Positions 17,055-26,677 of a stretch of DNA of 64,000 bases are shown piece by piece (positions within the stretch are counted from its first letter, which is position 1; the number at the start of each line of letters is the position of its first letter). The translations under genes and the position numbers were made by a program. Source of the stretch: Litoreibacter meonggei (GTDB lineage: Bacteria > Pseudomonadota > Alphaproteobacteria > Rhodobacterales > Rhodobacteraceae). Under the pieces are notes generated by a model, which saw only the letters and a list, made by a program, of their open reading frames with translations, was not told the origin of the DNA and made no database searches. Location of the stretch: assembly GCF_003663885.1 (NCBI RefSeq), contig NZ_RCCE01000006.1, forward strand, positions 285,944-349,943, given 5' to 3'.

Positions 17055-18002
17055 CTAGAACGGGCTGTCTGGGTAGTAGAACTCGGCGGCGTTGTCTTGT
17101 GTGATCAAAACAGAACCGATGACGAAAGTACCGGACACCGGCGCCGTCGACGTCAGACCAACCGCGGTCATTTCAATCGCTGTTGCGATCATCGCTGGCG
17201 GATAGGTGACGTTTGCAGGGATCATCGCGTCGCCGTCGCGTGTGCGTGCAATCATCTCTTTCATGCCAGCGCCACCCAGAACGAATTTTATATCGTCGCG
17301 GCCCGCAGCTTCGATTGCGGCAAGAACACCGATGGCCATGTCGTCATCAGATGCCCAAACAGCGTCGATCTGCCCATGCTTGGACAAAAAGTCCTCCATG
17401 ACCACAAAGCTGTCGTCGCGGTTCCAGTTGCCGTGCTCCATGCCGATGATCTCGATGCCGGAGCCTTCGATGGCAGCTTCAAATCCGGCGACGCGCTCAT
17501 TGTCGATGCTGGTCGGGATGCCACGGAACGCAACGATCTTGCCGCCATCAGGCATGGCCGAAACCATGTATTCGCCCGACACTTTACCAAAGCCCGAGTT
17601 GTCACCCGCCACATACAGGTCCTCGATGCCTTCAATGGCCAAACCACGGTCGACAACCGTGACCCAAGCGCCGCTGTCAGCGACGGCTTTGACCGGGCTT
17701 GTCAGTGGCTCGGATTCAAAGGGCAGTACGACCAAGGCGTCGATATTGCGGGTCGCCATCATGTCTTCGATGTCGTTGACCTGTTTCGCCGGGTCAGATG
17801 CGGTTGCCAGAACGAAATCCAGTCCGGGATAGACGGCCTCAAGCCGGTCGACGGCCTGTTGCGCATGGAAGTTCATGCCGCCAGCCCAGCCGTGGGTCGC
17901 TGCCGGAATGGACACGCCGATAACCTTTGTGTCCTGCGCAAATGCTGGCAGCGCAAGTGTTGCAGCCAGTGCGAACGCACCAAATGAGTGAGTGAGTTTC
18001 AT
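17055..18002 (-). CDS. Sugar ABC transporter binding protein (ribose/xylose type)
   Basis: A 315-residue type-1 periplasmic binding protein. The signal peptide ends at about LPAFAQ (residue 22). The ribose-binding-like features IGVSIPAATHGWAGGMN, ALVVLPFESEPL and VWASDDDMAIGVLAAI are present. GGAGG precedes the start. It is unusual in being the last gene of its operon, after the permease; most such operons place it first. The ligand is probably a pentose, pentitol or inositol-like sugar, judging from the xylose isomerase and Gfo/Idh genes upstream. Confidence 0.9.
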   Translation of the reverse strand: MKLTHSFGAFALAATLALPAFAQDTKVIGVSIPAATHGWAGGMNFHAQQAVDRLEAVYPGLDFVLATASDPAKQVNDIEDMMATRNIDALVVLPFESEPLTSPVKAVADSGAWVTVVDRGLAIEGIEDLYVAGDNSGFGKVSGEYMVSAMPDGGKIVAFRGIPTSIDNERVAGFEAAIEGSGIEIIGMEHGNWNRDDSFVVMEDFLSKHGQIDAVWASDDDMAIGVLAAIEAAGRDDIKFVLGGAGMKEMIARTRDGDAMIPANVTYPPAMIATAIEMTAVGLTSTAPVSGTFVIGSVLITQDNAAEFYYPDSPF

Positions 18003-18044
18003 GGTTTTTTCCTCCTATTAACCATTCGTTTTATGCGTCGGGTC

Positions 18045-19040
18045 TTACCCCTCCGCCTTCTTGTCGCGCTGTAAGATCACAGCAAGAATGATGATGACGC
18101 CTTGCACCGCACCGTTCAGGTAGGGTGAAACCCCGTCGGTCAGGTTCAATATGTTCCCGATCAGGGACAGGATCAGTACGCCGATCACGGTGCCCCAAAC
18201 GCGGCCAAATCCGCCTTTCAGCATGGTACCGCCGATGATCACAGCGGCGATGGCCTCCAGCTCCCAAAGTACGCCAGTGCTGGACGACGCAGAGCCCAGT
18301 CGCGGGACATACATGATCGTGGCTACCCCGACCAAAACGCCCAAGCCCACATAGGTCATCATGCGTACGCGGTTCACGTTCACGGATGAATAGCGCGCCA
18401 CCTGATCGTTCGACCCGACGGCGGCGGCGTGACGTCCGAACGCACCGCGACGCATGACGACCTCGCCAAGGATCGCAACCAAGGCAAACACGATGATCGG
18501 CCAGCTGATGCCAAGGATACCGTCAAAATAAATCGGCCGGATGATCGCACGCATCCCGAAATCAAGCGACAGGGTGCCGCCATCCGCCAGCCAAGTCACA
18601 AGGCTGCGATAAATACCCATGGTGCCAAGGGTGACGATAAACGCCTCGATCCGCATGTTCGTGATAAGGAAGCCGTTTATGAATCCGGCGGCAGTCCCCG
18701 CAACGATAGCCGTCAGCATTCCGACGAAAACAAGCGGCCACCCGACGCCCATAACGGGCAGTAACCCGTTCATGACAAGGATCATAAGACCCGCGATAAA
18801 GGCCGCCATCGACCCCACTGACAGATCCAGCCCGCCCGCCGTTATGACAAATGTCATGCCAACAGCAATGATCCCGATAAAGGCCGAGCGTGACAGAACA
18901 TTGGTGATGTTCCCCGCGCTCAGGAAATTACCATTCATCAACGCGCCGATGACCACCAGCACGACCAAGGCCAAAATCGGCCCCATGACTTTCAGGTCCA
19001 GTCGCATGGCGGGTTTTGGGTTTGTGTCTGCCGTGGCCAT
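18045..19040 (-). CDS. Sugar ABC permease (RbsC/XylH family)
   Basis: A 331-residue membrane protein with eight to ten hydrophobic segments. It carries the CUT2 marks GGLDLSVGSMAA and a C-terminal GAVQGVIIILAVILQ. The ATG at 19040 shares a base with the ATPase stop (TGATG); a GTG at 19043 is an alternative. It works with the ATPase at 19040-20548 and the binding protein at 17055-18002. No separate second permease is present, as usual for CUT2 systems that use a homodimer. Confidence 0.92.
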   Translation of the reverse strand: MATADTNPKPAMRLDLKVMGPILALVVLVVIGALMNGNFLSAGNITNVLSRSAFIGIIAVGMTFVITAGGLDLSVGSMAAFIAGLMILVMNGLLPVMGVGWPLVFVGMLTAIVAGTAAGFINGFLITNMRIEAFIVTLGTMGIYRSLVTWLADGGTLSLDFGMRAIIRPIYFDGILGISWPIIVFALVAILGEVVMRRGAFGRHAAAVGSNDQVARYSSVNVNRVRMMTYVGLGVLVGVATIMYVPRLGSASSSTGVLWELEAIAAVIIGGTMLKGGFGRVWGTVIGVLILSLIGNILNLTDGVSPYLNGAVQGVIIILAVILQRDKKAEG

Positions 19041-20548
19041 CACGCTGCCTCTTCTTTGTGTGCGTCAAGGCCCATAGCCAACCGCACGATTTTGTCTTCA
19101 GTCAAATCATCGCCCGAAACCTCGCCCGCAATGCGACCCATGCGCATGACCAGAACGCGGTCCGCGAGGCCAATGACCTCCTGCATCTCGGAGCTGATAA
19201 CGATGATGGACTTGCCCTGCCCCGAGAGCGCGTGAATGAACTCGTATATCTGCTGCTTGGTACCAATATCGATGCCGCGCGTCGGCTCGTCGATGATGAC
19301 GATATCCGGATCGGCCAGCATGACCTTGGCGATCAACAGCTTTTGTTGATTGCCGCCGGACAGGTTGCCGACCGCCACGTCACGGGACGGGGCGCGAATG
19401 TCGAAATCCTCAATGGCCTTGGTCAAAGCCGCATCTTCGGATTTTTGATCAATCAAGACATTGGTGAAATCAGGCAAACATTGCAGCGTCAGGTTTTCCC
19501 GCATGCCCTTGGTCAGCAGCAAGCCACGGCTTTTGCGATCTTCGGTCAGATAGCACACACCCGCTGCCTGCGCCTGTTGCGGCGACTTAAGATGAACAAC
19601 TTTCCCGTTCAACCGCACCTCGCCCGTCGTCGAGCGCAGGCCAACCAGCCCTTCCATCGTCTCCGTTCGGCCCGATCCAATCAGGCCGGAGATCCCCAGA
19701 ATTTCGCCTTTCTTCAAGGTGAACGAAATATCATGGGCAAACCCCGCGACCGACAGCCCCTTGACCTCTAGCGCGGCCTCAGACCCAACGGGCACAGTGC
19801 GTTCAGGGTACAGGGAGGACACATCACGTCCGACCATCGCCTCGGCCATCTGGTCTTCGTTATAGTCGCTCGTCGGGCCTTGGGACACGACATGGCCGTC
19901 GCGCAAAATGGTGATCTGGTCGGAAATTCGCTTCACTTCGTCGAGCTTGTGCGAGGTGAACAGGATCGCAACGCCTTCCGCCTTCAACCGGTCAACCTGA
20001 TCGAACAGCACCTCAGCCTCCCGCTCCGTCAGCACAGCGGTGGGTTCGTCCATGATCAGCACGCGGGCGTTGCGCGACAGGGCTTTGGCGATCTCGACCA
20101 TTTGCTTGTCGGCGTTGGCGATGTCGCTGACACGCGCTGATGGATCAACCTGACAGTTCAGACGCGCCAGCAACGCGCGGGCCTCGGCCTGCATCGCCGC
20201 CTTGTCCAGAAGGAAGCCGCGTTTCTTTTCATGCCCAAGGAAAATGTTCTGTTCAACGCTCAGCTGCTCCGCAAGGTTGAATTCCTGATGGATCAGAACC
20301 ACGCCCTGCGCCTCCGCGTCTTGCGAATTGACAAAGGACACCGGCGCGTCGTTCAGGGCAACAACCCCGCTCGTCGGGGCCAGATAGCCCGACATGATTT
20401 TCATCGTGGTGGATTTGCCCGCCCCGTTCTCGCCAATCAGCGCGTGGACCTCGCCCGCTGCCAGCGTGATATCCACGTCGTGCAGAACTTGGACGGGTCC
20501 AAAGCTGCGACAGATTTTGGTCAGGGACAGGGCGAGCGGTTCGGTCAT
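19040..20548 (-). CDS. Sugar ABC ATPase with two nucleotide-binding domains (RbsA/XylG family)
   Basis: A 502-residue fused ATPase. The N-terminal domain has Walker A GENGAGKST and Walker B VLIMDEPTA. The C-terminal domain has the degenerate loop GLIGSGRTE, signature LSGGNQQK and Walker B IVIIDEPTRG. This is the CUT2 arrangement, in which one site is catalytically degenerate. It overlaps the Gfo/Idh gene by four bases and the permease gene by one. Confidence 0.94.
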   Translation of the reverse strand: MTEPLALSLTKICRSFGPVQVLHDVDITLAAGEVHALIGENGAGKSTTMKIMSGYLAPTSGVVALNDAPVSFVNSQDAEAQGVVLIHQEFNLAEQLSVEQNIFLGHEKKRGFLLDKAAMQAEARALLARLNCQVDPSARVSDIANADKQMVEIAKALSRNARVLIMDEPTAVLTEREAEVLFDQVDRLKAEGVAILFTSHKLDEVKRISDQITILRDGHVVSQGPTSDYNEDQMAEAMVGRDVSSLYPERTVPVGSEAALEVKGLSVAGFAHDISFTLKKGEILGISGLIGSGRTETMEGLVGLRSTTGEVRLNGKVVHLKSPQQAQAAGVCYLTEDRKSRGLLLTKGMRENLTLQCLPDFTNVLIDQKSEDAALTKAIEDFDIRAPSRDVAVGNLSGGNQQKLLIAKVMLADPDIVIIDEPTRGIDIGTKQQIYEFIHALSGQGKSIIVISSEMQEVIGLADRVLVMRMGRIAGEVSGDDLTEDKIVRLAMGLDAHKEEAA

Positions 20549-21678
20549 ATCTTAACCCACGCCGCATTGCGCGCAGAGGACCGCACGCAGGCGTCGATGA
20601 ACACAACGCCGTCGAGGCCGTCATGAACCGTCGGCAACAGATGATCCGGCGCGGCACCGTCGCGGGCGGCGACGATCACGTCAGCCGCTTCGTTGTAGAT
20701 GTTCGCAAACCCCTCAAGGTACCCCTCTGGATGGCCCGGCGGAACGCGCGAAGTGCTTTGATTGGCCTCGTGAGCGCCCGCCCCGTTGCGGGTCAGCAAA
20801 CGCTTCGGCTCGCCATGGGGGGTGAACCACAGGTAATTGGGATCTTCTTGCGACCATTCCAAACCGCCCTTTTCGCCATAAACACGTAGCTTCAGCGCAT
20901 TTTCATTGCCGGGAGCCACTTGGCTTGACCACAACATGCCCTTCGCCCCGCCTTGATAGCGCAGCATCACATGCACGTTGTCGTCCAGCCTGCGACCTTC
21001 CACAAAGCTGGTCAGGTCGGCGGCAAGGCTCTCCAGTTTCAAACCCGTCACGAAGCCTGCCAAATTGTAGGCATGCGTTCCGATATCACCGACACACCCG
21101 CCAGCGCCGGACCGCGCGGGGTCGGTGCGCCACTCGGCCTGCTTCAGGCCTTCGCCTTCCATAGGGTCGGTCAGCCAGTCTTGCGGGTATTCCACCTGCA
21201 CAACACGCATTTTTCCGATCAGGCCCTCCGCAACCATTGCACGGGCTTGGCGCACCATCGGGTAGCCGGTGTAATTATGCGTCAGGATGAACTGCGCGTC
21301 CGACTTTTCCGCCGCCGCGACCAGCTTCTTCGCGTCTGCCAAAGTCGAAGTGAGCGGCTTGTCGCAAATCACATGAATACCGCGCTTCAGAAACTCACGG
21401 GCAGCGGGGTAATGCACGTGATTGGGCGTCACGATCGCCACTGCCTCGACGCCGTTTTTCAACCGCGCCTCGCGCTTGGCCATCTCAGTAAAATCGCCAT
21501 AGCACCGGTCTTCGTCCAGACCCAAAGCCGCGCCCGACGCCTTGGACTTCTCGGCCGTCGAGGACAGCGCCCCCGCGACCAGCTCAAACCGCCCGTCGAT
21601 GCGTGACGCTATACGGTGCACCCCACCGATAAAGGCGTCATTCCCGCCGCCTACCATGCCTAATCGAATAGGTTTCAT
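20545..21678 (-). CDS. Gfo/Idh/MocA-family oxidoreductase
   Basis: A 377-residue NAD(P)-dependent dehydrogenase. The N-terminal Rossmann motif is GMVGGGNDAFIG, with TPNHVHYP and the catalytic-lysine motif CDKPLT (commonly EKP) near residue 118. The C-terminal domain carries GGCVGDIGTHAYNL with the usual aspartate and histidine. The family oxidises inositols, glucose or related sugars at a ring hydroxyl. It is coupled to genes on both sides by ATGA overlaps. Together with the TIM-barrel isomerase it suggests a keto-sugar intermediate. Confidence 0.92.
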   Translation of the reverse strand: MKPIRLGMVGGGNDAFIGGVHRIASRIDGRFELVAGALSSTAEKSKASGAALGLDEDRCYGDFTEMAKREARLKNGVEAVAIVTPNHVHYPAAREFLKRGIHVICDKPLTSTLADAKKLVAAAEKSDAQFILTHNYTGYPMVRQARAMVAEGLIGKMRVVQVEYPQDWLTDPMEGEGLKQAEWRTDPARSGAGGCVGDIGTHAYNLAGFVTGLKLESLAADLTSFVEGRRLDDNVHVMLRYQGGAKGMLWSSQVAPGNENALKLRVYGEKGGLEWSQEDPNYLWFTPHGEPKRLLTRNGAGAHEANQSTSRVPPGHPEGYLEGFANIYNEAADVIVAARDGAAPDHLLPTVHDGLDGVVFIDACVRSSARNAAWVKI

Positions 21679-22733
21679 GACGTGATCCCCATCATCTTGG
21701 CATTCAGCGCCGTATCCGCGCCGCCATCTGCAAAGTCGTCAAACGCGCGCTCCGTCACGCGGATGATGTGGTCCTTGACGAACTGCGCGCCCTCGCGCGC
21801 GCCATCTTCGGGGTGCTTGATCGCGCATTCCCATTCGACCACGGCCCAGCCATCGAAGTCATTCGCGGCCATCTTGGAAAACACCGCCCCGAAATCGACC
21901 TGCCCGTCGCCAAGCGACCGGAACCGCCCCGCGCGGTTGACCCATGACTGGTAGCCGCCATAAACACCCTGCCGCCCCGTCGGATTGAATTCCGCATCCT
22001 TGACGTGGAACATGCGGATGCGGTCTTTGTAGATGTCGATATTGTCGATGTAATCCATGCACTGAAGCACATAGTGCGACGGATCATACAGCATGTTGGC
22101 GCGGGCGTGGTTACCTGTGCGTTCCAGAAACATCTCGTAGGTGATCCCGTCGTGCAGGTCTTCGCCGGGGTGGATTTCGTAGCAGACATCGACGCCGCAA
22201 TCCTCGGCATGGTCCAAGATCGGCAACCACCGTTTTGCCAGCTCGTCAAAGGCTTGTTCCACCAGACCCGCAGGCCGCTGCGGCCAAGGGTAGACATAAG
22301 GCCACGCCAGCGCGCCCGAGAATGTCGCATGGGCGCCGATCCTAAGGTTTTTCGACGCGGACAGCGCCTTCTTAACCTGATCCACAGCCCATTCCTGACG
22401 TGCCTTAGGGTTGCCGCGTACTTCGGGGGCCGCAAAGCCGTCGAAAGCGTCGTCATAGGCAGGATGCACGGCCACAAGTTGGCCTTGCAGGTGGGTGGAC
22501 AATTCGGTCACTTCGACGCCGTTGGCGCGGGCCTGTTCGGCCCAATCCTCGCAATAGCCTTTCGACGAAGCGGCCTTGTCGAGGTCAATCATCCGCGCGT
22601 CCCAGCTGGGAACCTGCACGCCTTTGTAGCCGCAATCTGCCGCCCATTTCGTGATGGAATCCCACGAGTTGAACGGCGCATCGTCGCCTGCGAACTGCGC
22701 TAGGAACAGCGCTGGACCTTTGATCGTTTTCAT
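21675..22733 (-). CDS. Sugar phosphate isomerase/epimerase (xylose-isomerase-like TIM barrel)
   Basis: A 352-residue AP-endonuclease-2/xylose-isomerase-like TIM barrel. Candidate metal ligands include the E in CYEIHPGED, the D/H in YDPSHY, the HVKD segment and the terminal VVEWE. An earlier ATG at 22778 is rejected, because AGGAGG sits just before 22733 (MKTIKGPAL). Relatives include IolE, IolI and UxaE-like enzymes that epimerise or dehydrate sugars. It lies between xylA and the Gfo/Idh gene, a pairing typical of inositol-like or keto-sugar pathways. Confidence 0.87.
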   Translation of the reverse strand: MKTIKGPALFLAQFAGDDAPFNSWDSITKWAADCGYKGVQVPSWDARMIDLDKAASSKGYCEDWAEQARANGVEVTELSTHLQGQLVAVHPAYDDAFDGFAAPEVRGNPKARQEWAVDQVKKALSASKNLRIGAHATFSGALAWPYVYPWPQRPAGLVEQAFDELAKRWLPILDHAEDCGVDVCYEIHPGEDLHDGITYEMFLERTGNHARANMLYDPSHYVLQCMDYIDNIDIYKDRIRMFHVKDAEFNPTGRQGVYGGYQSWVNRAGRFRSLGDGQVDFGAVFSKMAANDFDGWAVVEWECAIKHPEDGAREGAQFVKDHIIRVTERAFDDFADGGADTALNAKMMGITS

Positions 22734-22749
22734 AGCTTCCTCCTTGCCG

Positions 22750-24060
22750 TCACACGTAACGGTTGACGATATTTTCAAGTTTTTCCTGTTGCCCCGATGC
22801 GGGTTGCGGGTTCAGGCCCGCGGCCTCGGCCTTTGCGGCAATCCCGTCCAGTGTCGCCCCTTCGGCCAACATCGCTTGCGCCGCATCGGCCTCCCAACCC
22901 GCATAGCGCGCGCGGCGCGGGGCCTCCAACGCGTCGTCGGCCAGCATAGTGTGCGCCGATTTCAGGCCACGGGCGCAGACGTCCATCCCGCCCACATGCG
23001 CCGCGATCAGATCGCTGGCATCCAAAGACTGACGGCGCAGTTTGGCGTCGAAATTCGTGCCGCCGGTGGTAAATCCACCAGCCTTCAACACCTCGTAATA
23101 GGCCAGAGCCGCCTCTGACGGCGAGTTCGGGAACTGGTCCGTATCCCACCCCGATTGGTAGTCATTGCGGTTCATGTCGATGGAGCCGAAAATCCCTAAA
23201 GTCCGCGCCATCGCCAACTCATGCTCGAACGAGTGGCCGGCAAGGATCGCGTGGCCTTGCTCCACATTCACTTGAACCTCATCTTCCAGCCCAAATCGTC
23301 TGAGGAACCCGTACACCGTCGCCACGTCGTAGTCGTATTGGTGCTTGGTCGGCTCCTGCGGTTTCGGCTCGATCAGGATCGCGCCTTTGAAGCCGATCTT
23401 GTGTTTGTACTCGACCACCATGCTTAGAAACCGGCCCATCTGCTCCAACTCGCGGTCCAGATCGGTGTTCAGCAGGGTCTCGTAGCCTTCGCGACCGCCC
23501 CACAGCACGTAGTTTTCGCCGTCCAAGCGGTGGGTGACGTCCATGCAGCTCTTTACGGTCGAGGCGCAATAGGCGAACACATCTGGGTCGGGATTGGTGG
23601 ATGCCCCCGACATATACCGCCGGTTCGAGAACATGTTGGCGGTGCCCCAGAGCAGTTTCGGCCCGCCATTCGCCATCTTCTCCGCGAAGTAATCCGCCAT
23701 CTCGTTCAGGCGGTCGTGGCTTTCCTTCAGGCTATCCCCTTCGGGCCGCACGTCATGGTCGTGAAAGCAAAAATACGGCACGCCAAGGATGCGGAACATA
23801 TCGAACGCATCATCTGCCTTTTGCTTGGCCAGAGCCATCGTATCCGCCGGAAACCAAGGGCGCTCGAATGTCTGCCCGCCGAACGGGTCATTCCCTTCCC
23901 AAACGAAGTTGTGCCAGTAGCAGACCGCAAAGCGCAGATGCTCGGCCATCGTTTTGTCGCCCAACATCTCGGTCGGGTTATAGTGGCGAAACGCCATGGG
24001 GTCGGCGCTGTCAGCCCCCCCAAAGGTAACGGGTTCGATGTCGGCGAAGTATCTGCTCAT
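22750..24060 (-). CDS. xylA: Xylose isomerase
   Basis: A 436-residue class II xylose isomerase of usual length. Family motifs are [12 protein letters not shown] (active-site His/Asp), [31 protein letters not shown] (metal ligands) and [20 protein letters not shown]. It interconverts D-xylose and D-xylulose. The gene overlaps lacI by four bases upstream and is 16 bases from the isomerase gene downstream. No xylulokinase (xylB) is in the operon or elsewhere in the window, so either the kinase is remote or the enzyme serves another aldose. Confidence 0.95.
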   Translation of the reverse strand: MSRYFADIEPVTFGGADSADPMAFRHYNPTEMLGDKTMAEHLRFAVCYWHNFVWEGNDPFGGQTFERPWFPADTMALAKQKADDAFDMFRILGVPYFCFHDHDVRPEGDSLKESHDRLNEMADYFAEKMANGGPKLLWGTANMFSNRRYMSGASTNPDPDVFAYCASTVKSCMDVTHRLDGENYVLWGGREGYETLLNTDLDRELEQMGRFLSMVVEYKHKIGFKGAILIEPKPQEPTKHQYDYDVATVYGFLRRFGLEDEVQVNVEQGHAILAGHSFEHELAMARTLGIFGSIDMNRNDYQSGWDTDQFPNSPSEAALAYYEVLKAGGFTTGGTNFDAKLRRQSLDASDLIAAHVGGMDVCARGLKSAHTMLADDALEAPRRARYAGWEADAAQAMLAEGATLDGIAAKAEAAGLNPQPASGQQEKLENIVNRYV

Positions 24061-25064
24061 TGGATGTTCTCTCGGCTGAATATGTTTAATCGGATTTTTC
24101 CGGTTTCTGCTGACACCTCGCGCCCTTCGGTCAGGTCGCGCATGATGCGAACAGCGGCCACAACGGCGGCGGAGGTGTCTTGGTCCAGCACCAGATCAAT
24201 GGTCCCATCACGCAAACCCTGGCGCGATGTCGGGGTCAGTTCATGAACGATGGTGACGGGTTTGGCATCGGCCTTTTGGACGGCGCGCACCAACCCCTTG
24301 TTGCCTGCACCTATGGCGTAAATTCCAACCAAAGGCCGCGCAGCGGATGCCTCGGCCACCAGCCTTTCAACACTTTGTGCGTCGTCATTTCCCTCAACCG
24401 CTGGCAACAGCGTCAGGTGCTGGAAACGCTCCTGCATGACCCGCCGAAACCCCATAAGGCGCTCATTGTGGTCGCGGGACGATAGCGAACCCGCAATCAT
24501 CAGAACCTCACCTGACGCCCCTAGGAAACGCCCCATGAATTCCGCAGCTGTGCGGCCGGCTGCGACGTTATCAAGCCCCACATAGGCTTCGCGATCAGAC
24601 TGGGGAAGATCCGCGACAAGGGTGACAACCCGCACGCCCGACGCGCGTAGGCGGCTCACTTCTTCCTGAATTTCTGGCGCTTCACTTGCCATGATCGCAA
24701 CAGCGTCACAGTCTAGATCGCGCAGTGCCGCAACCTGTCCGGCCACGTCGAACGCGTGGGTCGGAATGATCTGGATCAGGATTTGCTCCTCAACCAGTCT
24801 GCTGCGCTCACGCTCCAGCGCGGCCTGCAGCAATGCAACGAAACCCGTGTCACCTGACGGGACAACGAAACAGAACCGATAGACACGACGACGCGACAGA
24901 TTTGCAGCGGCCATGTTGCGCACGTAGCCTGTCTGGGCAACGGCAGCTTTGACCTTCGCTTCGGCTTTGGACGACACGCCGCCGCGATTGTTCAGGACAC
25001 GATCCACCGTGGCGAGACTCACCTGAGCTGTCCTCGCAACGTCATGAACTGTCGGTCCACTCAT
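24057..25064 (-). CDS. LacI-family regulator of the xylA operon
   Basis: A 335-residue LacI/GalR protein with the N-terminal helix-turn-helix [20 protein letters not shown] and a type-1 binding-protein ligand domain with VIVHELT near the C-terminus. GGGGGAG precedes the ATG at 25064; an upstream in-frame ATG at 25118 lacks such a site. It is the promoter-proximal gene and overlaps xylA by four bases, so the regulator is made from the operon it presumably controls. The VDRVLN (not VSRVLN) recognition helix suggests an unusual subgroup. Confidence 0.9.
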   Translation of the reverse strand: MSGPTVHDVARTAQVSLATVDRVLNNRGGVSSKAEAKVKAAVAQTGYVRNMAAANLSRRRVYRFCFVVPSGDTGFVALLQAALERERSRLVEEQILIQIIPTHAFDVAGQVAALRDLDCDAVAIMASEAPEIQEEVSRLRASGVRVVTLVADLPQSDREAYVGLDNVAAGRTAAEFMGRFLGASGEVLMIAGSLSSRDHNERLMGFRRVMQERFQHLTLLPAVEGNDDAQSVERLVAEASAARPLVGIYAIGAGNKGLVRAVQKADAKPVTIVHELTPTSRQGLRDGTIDLVLDQDTSAAVVAAVRIMRDLTEGREVSAETGKIRLNIFSRENIQ

Positions 25065-25113
25065 CTTCGACTCCCCCTGTTCATCACGGTAAAATGCAAT
25101 TTGAGGTACGTCA

Positions 25114-25127
25114 ATCAATTTGTTGAT
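25114..25127. promoter_or_regulatory. Possible operator upstream of the xylA-operon lacI
   Basis: ATCAA-TTTG-TTGAT, five-base inverted arms with a four-base spacer, about 50 bases upstream of the regulator start. Its position fits autoregulation, but the arms are short and no second copy was seen. Confidence 0.3.
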
Positions 25128-25765
25128 GACAACCGCTCAATCCCTCATGCTGCAGGAGTCGGATTGTAGATATAGGGACTCTCTGGACACCTCCTGTGAA
25201 TTCGCGCATTTGGAATGCGGGACGCATCCTGATGAACGAAGAACGCGACACTCTTCGTAAACTCAGAATTCTCCAGAAACACAGCTTCGAACCCATCCAT
25301 GACCGTTTGCAGCCTACAGCTCGAACCAACCTCGGCGACCTTCACACGGGCGCCAGCACCATGCGGGGCCGCGGCACCGCATTGAACCTGCTGAGATAAA
25401 TTTCTGATGCGAGTATTTATACTGCACGATCTCAACTGAAGAGAGCGGTGCAGCTGACAATAGCGTCTGTGAGATTGAAGTCATCTCCATGAGCAGGACA
25501 TCCCTTCGCGGGCGGATAGGGCAAGCAAATGCAGGGAATTATTCGATCCCGGCATTTAGTTTTGGAAGATGTAGAATCTTTGCGTTTGGAATGACGGCGC
25601 TGCGCGCCAAAGTCGCCGATCGGAGCGGCTGAAAGGAATTCTGAACCGTCGTAAAGAGGTCCGTAAAATGGACCCAAAGCAGAGTTGCACTAATCGCTCG
25701 AGCCGCGTTCTTTGACCGAAAAACCTCGCCATGTAATATCTAACTGATCTGACAAGGAATGAACG
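25128..25765. other. Intergenic region without a confident gene
   Basis: About 640 bases. A leftward 96-codon frame at 25145-25435 lacks a convincing ribosome site and resembles no family I know. The rest has no long frame. The promoter of the xylA operon should lie at its left edge. AAGGA just before 25766 belongs to the next gene. Confidence 0.4.
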
Positions 25766-26452
25766 ATGAGCCCGGACACGGATAGCAAGCAACGAAAAGA
25801 TCTTAGTGCCGCCGAAATTGGAGCGTTAGCGCATCTTTACCGGGCGGAGGTCTACCGCTCGACAATCTGGCGGACGCGATTGGATACCACAACAAATTGG
25901 GCCGTGGTGACATTGGGGATCGCCTTGTCGATCACCTTTGCCGCGCCCTCAGCATCTGCACTGCCACTTGTTCTCGTCGGCGTGTTACTTTTGTTCTTTC
26001 TGATGGTCGAAGCACGTAGGTATCGCTTTTTCAATGTCTGGCGCGCCCGCTGCCGCTGGATGGAAACACATTTTTACGCCCCGATGCTGGACGACGGCGA
26101 TTTGCACCTAGAAGAAAACTGGCAAAAAACGCTGGCAGAGGATTACTGGAGGCCGAAATACCACGTCAGCCTGATGGTCTCAGTTGGCCGGAGAGTTCGA
26201 AGCACGTATCTCTGGATTTTGTTGATTCAAGCGCTTGCCTACATGGGCAAGCTTATTGTGCACCCTGAACCTGCACTTTCTGTTGCGGAAGTCTTCGAAA
26301 GGGCCGCTGTTGGCCCTGTCTCCGGCTCCGTAGTGGTCGCTTTGGGAACTCTTTACATTTTCTTATCAGTCGCCATTGCATTGTGGAGCTATGTTCATGA
26401 CCGCGGGCGGGCATTGCGCGGTGAGCGAAGCCGCGGCAGTAGCATGGGCTAA
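25766..26452 (+). CDS. DUF2270 integral membrane protein
   Basis: A 228-residue protein resembling the DUF2270 family. The N-terminal half has LSAAEIGALAHLYRAEVYRST, then two adjacent hydrophobic segments (about residues 48-85) and the charged motif EARRYRFFNVWRARCRWMET. Two more membrane segments follow near residues 150-165 and 190-212. It stands alone, preceded by AAGGA. No function is established for the family. Confidence 0.8.
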   Translation: MSPDTDSKQRKDLSAAEIGALAHLYRAEVYRSTIWRTRLDTTTNWAVVTLGIALSITFAAPSASALPLVLVGVLLLFFLMVEARRYRFFNVWRARCRWMETHFYAPMLDDGDLHLEENWQKTLAEDYWRPKYHVSLMVSVGRRVRSTYLWILLIQALAYMGKLIVHPEPALSVAEVFERAAVGPVSGSVVVALGTLYIFLSVAIALWSYVHDRGRALRGERSRGSSMG

Positions 26453-26677
26453 ACAGTGTTTTCCAAGGCTCGGAACGATCCGTCCCTGCGCGACGCGACG
26501 ATGATCGAAATGCAGACCTCTGCAGGTGTCGCTATTACTTGCGCCGCATCTCATCGCAGTTGCAGCGACGACCATTTGGGTGCGTTGCAAACTTGACCAA
26601 AGCGGCCGCTCATACAGGCTGATTTGAGTGAGCCTCGGTGCACGGGCGAATGGAACCGTCGCAATACACAGATTTAT

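Noticed and set aside
25145..25435. 96-codon leftward frame upstream of the xylA operon
   Set aside because: No ribosome site, no recognised family, and no neighbouring gene to couple with; left as unassigned.
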